64,000 nucleotides of DNA, taken from Polaribacter aquimarinus (lineage in GTDB: Bacteria; Bacteroidota; Bacteroidia; Flavobacteriales; Flavobacteriaceae). The stretch's first letter is position 1, and every line of letters begins with the position of its first letter. Below are positions 38,001 through 43,555 of the stretch, piece by piece. The stretch is taken from NCBI RefSeq assembly GCF_003129485.1, contig NZ_QFFG01000005.1, positions 186,001 through 250,000 of the forward strand, written 5' to 3'. The notes under the pieces were generated by a model. That model was given only the letters and a program-made list of their open reading frames with translations. It was not told where the DNA came from and did no database searches. The translations under genes were made by a program, and so were the position numbers.

Positions 38001-38411
38001 TTAGCAAGAGAACTCGATTTAGAGAATGAATTGGATGAGGTAGATATTACAAATTTAATTCCTAAACATTTAAGAGAAGGTACAGTTTCATCTTTTTTAA
38101 GTAATTTAGAATTATTAGATGATGAATATCAGGTGATAAAAAATAATCAAGAACCAAATCATGTTTTACGTTATATTGGTGAGTTGAGTGGTGATTTATC
38201 ACAAAATAAAGGAGACCTAGAAGTAAAATTAATATCAACTCCAATAAATACACCTTTAGGTTCTTTGCAAGGTTCCGATGCTATTTTTGAGATTTATACA
38301 GAGTCTTATGGTGAGCAACCAATTGTAATTCAAGGAGCAGGAGCAGGAGCAAGTGTGACCGCAAGAGGAGTCTTTGGAGACATTTTAAGATTAGCAAAAC
38401 ATAACTACTAG
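35010..38411 (+). CDS. Three-enzyme fusion: homoserine acyltransferase-like hydrolase + aspartate kinase + homoserine dehydrogenase
   Basis: A 1133-residue protein covering three steps of methionine/threonine synthesis. Residues 1 to about 320 form an alpha/beta hydrolase of the MetX type with a full triad: Ser in LIGGSLGGGIAWE, Asp in GVDSDLFF and His in VHGHDAFL. Aspartate kinase begins at Met329 (KIIKFGGKSLANG, later LGRNGSNYSAALL), followed by ACT domains (about 625-775). Homoserine dehydrogenase starts near 785 (IAIFGKGLVGGTL, NVGAGLPLIDTI, FSGTLSYLFN). The start is TTG; no nearby ATG fits. Met329 is preceded by AGAGAGAAAAAA and could be an internal start. ThrA-like regulation is possible. 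Confidence 0.93.
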   Translation: MKNLLQHIKIIDFKTESGIQVSELNLSYQVFGKELGTAPVVLINHALTGNSEVGGKNGWWKDIVGKEKVINTDVFSVLSFNIPGNGFDGFLIDNYKDFIARDVARIFLEGLQKLKIEQLFALIGGSLGGGIAWEMVVLKNNLTQHFIPIATDWKSTDWLIANCQIQEQFLINSKNPVHDARMHAMLCYRTPESFKERFQRSKKEDSDFFNVESWLLHHGKKLQERYQLSSYKLMNQLLKTIDVTVGGEKAIDILDEIDANIHIIGVDSDLFFTAEENRETHKQIALTKENVTYNEINSVHGHDAFLIEYDQLEKIIESIFNKDYREKKMKIIKFGGKSLANGKGLKNAIQIISNKFKNGEKITVIASARGNSTNDLESILEKALLKKSYQSDFENFKNYQNEPNLEIDFSNEFSKLETIFEGVSLLGDCSQKIKDEVLAQGELLSVKLISRLLELEGIPADFVDARALIITDDNFGNAQPINTLSKEKVNEYFKKNSHKINIVTGFIASNKKGETTTLGRNGSNYSAALLANYLDADELQNYTHVSGIYTANPDLVADAKKIEQLSYSEANELANFGASILHAKTIIPLLEKNINLRILNTFNKNDKGTLITSESSTKGIKSISTIDNVALINFEGRGLLGKVGVDARIFKALGDKNISVSIISQGSSERGIGLIIDADKAKDAVVALENEFEKDFYAQDVNQISVINNVSVISIIGQDLSEFHLPYNALIKNQIIPVLFNNTVTGKNVSLVVKKEQLHKAVNVIHGQVFGVTKKVNIAIFGKGLVGGTLIDQIIENTQSVLERRKIQLNVFSVANSKKVLLNKSGVGKNWKEDLLNNGNENITVRDVIEFAKSNHFENLIAVDNTASVDFVSNYIPLIETGFDLVSCNKIANTLSFDFYQEVRAKLKEHKKQYLYETNVGAGLPLIDTIRLLHESGENITKIRGVFSGTLSYLFNNFSAKDVPFSKVLKEAIDKGFTEPDPREDLGGNDVGRKLLILARELDLENELDEVDITNLIPKHLREGTVSSFLSNLELLDDEYQVIKNNQEPNHVLRYIGELSGDLSQNKGDLEVKLISTPINTPLGSLQGSDAIFEIYTESYGEQPIVIQGAGAGASVTARGVFGDILRLAKHNY

Positions 38412-38488
38412 CAAATTTATTTACATTATTCTAAATTTTTGTTTTTTCAAAGTCAAAAAGGTATAATTAGAATCTTATTAAAAGAAAA

Positions 38489-39664
38489 ATGAGTCAATCA
38501 AAAAAATTTGAAACCCAAGCCATAAGAAATCAAACTGAAAGAACACAGTTTTTAGAACATTCTACACCTTTATATTTAACTTCGAGTTTTGTTTTTGAAG
38601 ATGCGGAAGAGATGCGATCATCTTTCGCAGAAGAAAAAGAAAGAAATTTATATAGTAGGTTTACAAATCCAAATACATCAGAATTTGTAGATAAAATTGT
38701 AGAAATGGAAGGGGCGGAAGCGGGTTATGCTTTTGCAACAGGTATGTCAGCGATTTTTTCATCATTTGCAGCTTTATTAAACTCAGGAGACCATATTGTT
38801 TCTTGTAGATCTGTATTTGGTTCAACGCACAGTATGTTTACCAAATACTTACCAAAATGGAATATTGATACATCATATTTTAAGGTGGATGATGTTGATG
38901 TTTTAGAAAGTTTAATCAAAGAAAATACGAAAATTCTTTATATCGAAACACCTACAAATCCTGCTGTTGATATTTTAGATTTAGAATTGATTGGTGAGAT
39001 TGCCAAAAAACATAATTTAATTTTTATTGTTGATAATTGTTTTGCAACACCATACATTCAGCAACCTATTAAATTTGGTGCGGATTTGGTAATTCATTCG
39101 GCAACAAAATTGATTGACGGACAAGGTCGTGTTTTAGGTGGAGTTTCAGTTGGTAAAGCTGATTTGATTCGTGAAATCTATTTATTTGCAAGAAATACAG
39201 GGCCAGCAATGTCACCATTTAATGCATGGGTATTGTCTAAAAGTTTAGAGACCCTATCTATAAGGGTAGAAAAGCATTGTGAAAATGCCTTAAAATTAGC
39301 GCAGTTTCTAGAAGAAAATAAAAATGTTGAGTTGGTTAAATATCCATTTTTAAAATCTCATCCACAATATGAAGTTGCTAAAAAGCAAATGAAATTAGGA
39401 GGAAATATTGTAGCTTTTGAAATTAAAGGCGGAATTGAAGCCGGAAGAAAATTTTTAGACAGTATTAAAATGTGTTCATTATCAGCAAATTTAGGGGATA
39501 CAAGAACTATTGTGACACATCCATCTTCTACGACTCATGGTAGATTATCAGTAGAAGATCGATTAGAAGTTGGAATTACCGATGGTTTAGTTCGTGTTTC
39601 TGTTGGATTAGAAAATATTGAAGATATTATTGCTGATATTGCTCAAGCTCTTACTTTAAAATAA
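38489..39664 (+). CDS. metZ: O-succinyl/acetylhomoserine sulfhydrylase (MetZ/CGS type)
   Basis: A second PLP enzyme of the cystathionine-gamma-synthase family, 391 residues. The PLP lysine is in HSATKLIDGQGRVLGG and the cofactor aspartate in IFIVDNCFATPY. The length and sequence fit the MetZ branch rather than MetY. Cystathionine gamma-synthase or lyase activity cannot be excluded by eye. It follows the fusion gene by 77 bases and is probably cotranscribed. Confidence 0.88.
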   Translation: MSQSKKFETQAIRNQTERTQFLEHSTPLYLTSSFVFEDAEEMRSSFAEEKERNLYSRFTNPNTSEFVDKIVEMEGAEAGYAFATGMSAIFSSFAALLNSGDHIVSCRSVFGSTHSMFTKYLPKWNIDTSYFKVDDVDVLESLIKENTKILYIETPTNPAVDILDLELIGEIAKKHNLIFIVDNCFATPYIQQPIKFGADLVIHSATKLIDGQGRVLGGVSVGKADLIREIYLFARNTGPAMSPFNAWVLSKSLETLSIRVEKHCENALKLAQFLEENKNVELVKYPFLKSHPQYEVAKKQMKLGGNIVAFEIKGGIEAGRKFLDSIKMCSLSANLGDTRTIVTHPSSTTHGRLSVEDRLEVGITDGLVRVSVGLENIEDIIADIAQALTLK

Positions 39665-39679
39665 TTATTTTATTTTCCT

Positions 39680-39687
39680 TAGTTTTG
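39680..39687 (+). promoter_or_regulatory. -7 box just before the Rrf2 gene
   Basis: TAGTTTTG matches TANNTTTG only 4 bases before the Rrf2 ATG at 39692. If used, the message would be leaderless or nearly so. Confidence 0.45.
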
Positions 39688-39691
39688 TTTT

Positions 39692-40105
39692 ATGCTTTCT
39701 AAGAAAACAAAATATGGTATTAAAGCGCTAACTTATCTAGCAAGACAGGAAAATAAAACACCTGTTCAAATTGCGACTATATCTCAAAACGAAAACATTT
39801 CTTTAAAGTTTTTAGAAAGTATTTTACTCACTTTACGTAAGAATGGATTGTTAGCTTCTAAAAAAGGAAAAGGTGGTGGTTATTATCTTCTAAAAGATCC
39901 TAATGAGATTCAAATGACTACTATTATGAGGATTTTAGAAGGACCAATTGCAATGGTACCCTGTGTAAGTTTAAATTTCTACGAGAAATGTGAAGATTGC
40001 CCAGATGAAAAAACTTGTGCGGTCAATAAACTAATGATTCAGGTAAGAGATAGCTCTTTAAAAATCTTTAGGAATACAACATTAGCAGATTTGTGTAATT
40101 GTTAA
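39692..40105 (+). CDS. Rrf2-family transcriptional regulator with clustered cysteines
   Basis: A 137-residue winged-helix regulator. The N-terminus MLSKKTKYGIKALTYLA and the wing KKGKGGGYYLLKDP are typical of Rrf2 proteins (IscR, CymR, NsrR). Cysteines at 91, 100, 103 and 109, plus two at the C-terminus (135, 137), could hold an iron-sulfur cluster or sense thiols. CymR in Bacillus, a relative, controls cysteine metabolism. Here the gene sits between the methionine and the cysteine blocks, and two similar sites precede the latter. It is the best candidate regulator of the sulfate operon. Confidence 0.92.
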   Translation: MLSKKTKYGIKALTYLARQENKTPVQIATISQNENISLKFLESILLTLRKNGLLASKKGKGGGYYLLKDPNEIQMTTIMRILEGPIAMVPCVSLNFYEKCEDCPDEKTCAVNKLMIQVRDSSLKIFRNTTLADLCNC

Positions 40106-40209
40106 AATACCAGCTTTTTTTAAATTAATTCTTTAGTTAAATAAAATCTTTCAACTACATCCTTGTAGTAATTTCATATTCTTAAAAATAAGCTCGTTTT
40201 TTTATTAAT

Positions 40210-40225
40210 CTACTAAATCGGTAGG
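40210..40225 (+). promoter_or_regulatory. Putative Rrf2 operator, site 1
   Basis: CTACTAAATCGGTAGG is a gapped palindrome (CTAC and GTAG arms). It matches site 2 at 11 of 16 positions and begins 80 bases before it. Confidence 0.55.
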
Positions 40226-40275
40226 AATTAAGTGTTTTTTAAGTTTTTTATTTCATTTTTATGCTATAAATAATG

Positions 40276-40283
40276 TATGTTTG
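40276..40283 (+). promoter_or_regulatory. -7 box of the sulfate-assimilation operon
   Basis: TATGTTTG matches TANNTTTG and lies 46 bases before the DUF2061 start. Transcription would begin near 40290, inside operator site 2. No clear TTG is seen at the -33 distance, which would fit a promoter needing or opposing a regulator. Confidence 0.6.
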
Positions 40284-40285
40284 CA

Positions 40286-40308
40286 TACCCTATCAAAGTA
40301 GTAGGGTA
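40286..40308 (+). promoter_or_regulatory. Putative Rrf2 operator, site 2
   Basis: TACCCTA (40286-40292) and TAGGGTA (40302-40308) are perfect inverted arms around 9 bases. The core CTATCAAAGTAGTAGG (40290-40305) matches site 1. It covers the predicted transcription start, so binding here should repress. Confidence 0.65.
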
Positions 40309-40329
40309 ATTATTTGAATTGATTTTTTT

Positions 40330-40593
40330 ATGATTTTAAACCAAATCATTTTTAGCAAAAAAGCACACAGTAAAGGTTTTGAGGAAGATAAGAATTCCGA
40401 AAAACCTTTACGAAGTGTACTAAAAGCATTAAGCTGGAGAGTAGTAGGAACCATAGATACATTAGTGGTTTCTTACTTTTTAACAGGAGAAATTGCATTA
40501 GCAACTTCTATAGCTTCAGTAGATTTTTTAACAAAATTAGTTCTCTATTTCTTTCACGAAAGAATTTGGAATAAAATAAAATGGGGAAAATAA
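40330..40593 (+). CDS. DUF2061 small membrane protein, first gene of the sulfate operon
   Basis: An 87-residue inner-membrane protein. The family signature is RSVLKALSWRVVGTIDTLVV, followed by two membrane helices and an exit motif HERIWNKIKWG. The function of DUF2061 is unknown. It is the first gene of a cysteine-synthesis operon and its stop codon shares one base with the cysH start. A link to sulfate or sulfite handling at the membrane is inference from position. Confidence 0.9.
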   Translation: MILNQIIFSKKAHSKGFEEDKNSEKPLRSVLKALSWRVVGTIDTLVVSYFLTGEIALATSIASVDFLTKLVLYFFHERIWNKIKWGK

Positions 40594-41207
40594 TGAACCT
40601 AGATTTAGATAAAATAAATAACGAATTAAAAGACAAAAGTCCAGCAGAAATAATTGCTTGGGCAATTTCTTTTTCTAATAACCCTGTAATTACAACCAAT
40701 TTCAGACCTTATGAAGTAGCAATTTTAAATGCAGTTACAGAGGTAAAAAAAGACATCAAAGTAATTTGGTGTGATACTGGTTATAATACTGTACAAACCT
40801 ATAAGCACGCAGAAGAAATTATTGAAAAATTAGATTTAAATATCCAATTGTATTCACCAAAACAAACTGCGGCTCATAGAAATGTTGTGTTAGGAGTTCC
40901 ATCTATAGAAGATCCAAAACACGTTGTTTTTACTGAGCAAGTAAAGTTAGAGCCGTTTGCAAGAGCAATGAAAGAGCATCAACCAGATGTTTGGTTTACC
41001 AATTTAAGAAAAGGACAAACTGCTTTTAGAGATAGTATTGGTGTAGTTTCTCAAAGTAAAGACGGTATCATTAAAGTAAGTCCTTTTTACAATTGGTCAG
41101 ATGAACAATTAGATGCTTATTTAGAAGAAAAAGGTTTGCCAAACGAATTTACATATTTCGATCCAACAAAAGTAGAGAGTAACCGCGAATGTGGATTACA
41201 TATCTAA
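40593..41207 (+). CDS. cysH: Phosphoadenylyl-sulfate reductase-type CysH
   Basis: CysH reduces activated sulfate to sulfite with a thiol donor. The 204-residue protein has the adenylyl-binding region (VIWCDTGYNTVQTYKHA), the arginine-rich motif WFTNLRKGQTAFRDS and the catalytic cysteine near the end (RECGLH). The paired cysteines (CC and CxxC) of iron-sulfur APS reductases are absent. It therefore looks like the PAPS-using type. No APS kinase gene is in this window. I chose the ATG at 40593, which overlaps the DUF2061 stop by one base. Confidence 0.9.
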   Translation: MNLDLDKINNELKDKSPAEIIAWAISFSNNPVITTNFRPYEVAILNAVTEVKKDIKVIWCDTGYNTVQTYKHAEEIIEKLDLNIQLYSPKQTAAHRNVVLGVPSIEDPKHVVFTEQVKLEPFARAMKEHQPDVWFTNLRKGQTAFRDSIGVVSQSKDGIIKVSPFYNWSDEQLDAYLEEKGLPNEFTYFDPTKVESNRECGLHI

Positions 41208-41220
41208 AAGACAATATATT

Positions 41221-42126
41221 ATGAGTCAAGAAACAATACAAGTAGATGCTTTAGAAAGTGAAGCAATTTATATTTTTAGAGAAGTAGTAGCGCAGTTTGA
41301 AAAGCCTGTGTTATTATTTTCTGGAGGAAAAGACAGTATTACGTTAGTGCGTTTGGCGCAAAAAGCGTTTTATCCTGCTAAAATTCCTTTCCCTTTAATG
41401 CATATAGATACAGGTCATAACTTTCCAGAAACGATTGAATTTAGAGATAGATTGGTTGAAGAATTAGGAGTTGAATTAATTGTAAGAGATGTTCAAGATA
41501 ATATCGATTCTGGTAGAGTTAAAGAAGAAACAGGTAGATATGCAAGTAGAAATATGTTGCAAACTGAAACTTTATTAGATGCTATTGAAGAGTTTGGTTT
41601 TGATGCTTGTATTGGTGGGGCAAGAAGAGATGAAGAAAAAGCAAGAGCTAAAGAAAGAATCTTTTCTGTTAGAGATGATTTTGGACAATGGGATGAAAAA
41701 AACCAACGCCCAGAAGTATTTGATATGTTAAATGGTCGAATTGATTTAGGTCAGAATGTACGTGTTTTTCCAATTTCTAACTGGACAGAATTAGACGTTT
41801 GGTCTTATATAGAAAGTGAGAAAATCGAAATACCATCCATCTATTTTGCGCACAAAAGAAAAACATTTGTTAGAGATGGAATGATTTGGTCTGCAGATGA
41901 TGAAGTTGTGTATAGAGATGAAGAGGAAGAAGTGGTAGAAAGAATGGTTCGTTTTAGAACAGTAGGAGATATGAGTTGTACAGCAGCAGTGTTGTCTGAT
42001 GCAGTAGACATTGTAAAAGTGGTAGAAGAAATTAGAGATTCCTCCATTTCAGAAAGAGGTGCAAGAATAGATGATAAACGTTCTGAAGCAGCAATGGAAA
42101 AAAGAAAACAACAAGGTTACTTTTAA
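41221..42126 (+). CDS. cysD: Sulfate adenylyltransferase subunit 2
   Basis: CysD transfers AMP from ATP to sulfate; CysN drives the reaction with GTP. The 301-residue protein has the PP-loop motif (VLLFSGGKDSITLVRLAQKA) and the conserved GGARRDEEKARAKER, and ends in MEKRKQQGYF as in most CysD proteins. I chose the ATG at 41221, since its product matches E. coli CysD in length. It lies 13 bases after the cysH stop. Confidence 0.97.
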   Translation: MSQETIQVDALESEAIYIFREVVAQFEKPVLLFSGGKDSITLVRLAQKAFYPAKIPFPLMHIDTGHNFPETIEFRDRLVEELGVELIVRDVQDNIDSGRVKEETGRYASRNMLQTETLLDAIEEFGFDACIGGARRDEEKARAKERIFSVRDDFGQWDEKNQRPEVFDMLNGRIDLGQNVRVFPISNWTELDVWSYIESEKIEIPSIYFAHKRKTFVRDGMIWSADDEVVYRDEEEEVVERMVRFRTVGDMSCTAAVLSDAVDIVKVVEEIRDSSISERGARIDDKRSEAAMEKRKQQGYF

Positions 42127-42151
42127 TCAAATTACCAAAAGAGAAAACAAA

Positions 42152-43399
42152 ATGAAAGTATTAAAAATAGCAACAGCAGGTAGTGTAGATGATGGTAAAA
42201 GTACCTTAATTGGACGTATTTTATACGATACAAAATCATTAACTGATGATAAATTAGAAGCCATAGAAGAAAAAAGTCGTCAAAGAGGATTTGATTATTT
42301 AGACTTTTCTTTAGCAACAGATGGTTTAGTAGCAGAAAGAGAACAAGGAATTACTATTGATGTAGCGCATATTTATTTTTCTACACCTTCTAAGAGTTTC
42401 ATTATTGCAGATACTCCTGGTCATATAGAATATACCAGAAATATGGTTACAGGAGCATCTACAGCACAAGCTTCTATTGTGTTAATTGATGCAAGAAATG
42501 GAGTTGTAGAACAAACATACAGACACTTTTTTATCAATAATTTGTTGAGAATTAAAGACGTTGTAATCGCTGTAAATAAAATGGATTTAGTTGATTTTTC
42601 AGAAGAAAAATTCAATCAAATAAAAGGAGAAATTGAGTATTTAGCGAGTAAAAGTGAGTATAAAAAACAGAATTTAACTTTCATTCCTTTATCTGCTTTA
42701 AAAGGAGATAACGTAGTAGACAAGTCTGATAATATGGATTGGTATCAAGGGGAAACGTTAATGCATCATTTAGAAAGATTAGATGCAGATGATATTAATG
42801 ATGAATCTCAAACTCGTTTTCCTGTACAAACGGTTATCAGACCAAAAACTGAAGAATATCACGATTATAGAGGTTATGCAGGTAAGATTTATGGAGGAGA
42901 TTTTGAAGTAGGTGATGAGGTTACAGTACTACCTTCTTTAACAAAATCAAAAATAAAAAGTATCAACTTTTTTGATAAAAAATATCAAAAAGCGAAAAGA
43001 GGAAGCTCAGTAACCATCACTTTGGCAGATAATGTAAATGTAAGTAGAGGTGATATGTTGGTAAAAGTTGATGAGCAACCTACTATAGCAAAACAATTAG
43101 ACGCAACAATTTGTTGGATGGATAAAGAGCCATTACAGGCATCACAAAAATATTACATCAAACACGGTGTAAATGATGCGCAAGCAAAAATTACGCAGTT
43201 AAATAGTATTATAAAAACGGACTTTTCAGGAATTGAAGAAAGTCCATCAGAATTAGAATTGAACCAAATTGGAGACATTCAATTAAAATTGAGTAGACCC
43301 TTATCTTTTGATGCCTACAAAGACAACAAATCAAATGGTTCATTTATTTTAATCAATCCAAAAACAAACAATACGGTTGGTGTAGGATTTATTAAGTAA
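42152..43399 (+). CDS. cysN: Sulfate adenylyltransferase subunit 1 (GTPase)
   Basis: CysN is the elongation-factor-like GTPase partner of CysD. Visible are the P-loop (AGSVDDGKSTLIGR), switch region (EREQGITIDVAH), DTPGH and the guanine motif NKMD. Two beta-barrel domains follow. At 415 residues there is no C-terminal APS-kinase domain, which many CysNC fusions have. I chose the ATG at 42152; an upstream start would overlap cysD by 56 bases. Confidence 0.96.
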   Translation: MKVLKIATAGSVDDGKSTLIGRILYDTKSLTDDKLEAIEEKSRQRGFDYLDFSLATDGLVAEREQGITIDVAHIYFSTPSKSFIIADTPGHIEYTRNMVTGASTAQASIVLIDARNGVVEQTYRHFFINNLLRIKDVVIAVNKMDLVDFSEEKFNQIKGEIEYLASKSEYKKQNLTFIPLSALKGDNVVDKSDNMDWYQGETLMHHLERLDADDINDESQTRFPVQTVIRPKTEEYHDYRGYAGKIYGGDFEVGDEVTVLPSLTKSKIKSINFFDKKYQKAKRGSSVTITLADNVNVSRGDMLVKVDEQPTIAKQLDATICWMDKEPLQASQKYYIKHGVNDAQAKITQLNSIIKTDFSGIEESPSELELNQIGDIQLKLSRPLSFDAYKDNKSNGSFILINPKTNNTVGVGFIK

Positions 43400-43402
43400 A
43401 AG

Positions 43403-43433
43403 TTTATCAAATGATTAGGGCTATTTTGATAAA
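43403..43433 (+). other. Stem-loop after cysN
   Basis: TTTATCAAA (43403-43411) pairs with TTTGATAAA (43425-43433) around a 13-base loop, then GTTTTT. It is a weak terminator or a processing site inside the sulfate operon. Confidence 0.5.
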
Positions 43434-43498
43434 GTTTTTAAAGATAATGATTTATAAAATCTATTAACCCTATAGGATATAAAGAAATAAATAACAAT

Positions 43499-43520
43499 AT
43501 TCTTACACCCAAGTAAGAAT
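43499..43520 (+). other. Stem-loop upstream of sulfite reductase
   Basis: ATTCTTAC (43499-43506) pairs perfectly with GTAAGAAT (43513-43520) around ACCCAA. It ends 35 bases before the chosen sulfite-reductase start and could tune translation or mRNA stability there. Confidence 0.5.
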
Positions 43521-43555
43521 CCCTTCTCTTTTGGAAGGTTAGGATGGGCTTTATT

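Noticed and set aside
35010..38411. Assembly artefact joining two genes
   Set aside because: The frame is continuous, the linker shows no stop or shift, and all three domains keep their motifs.
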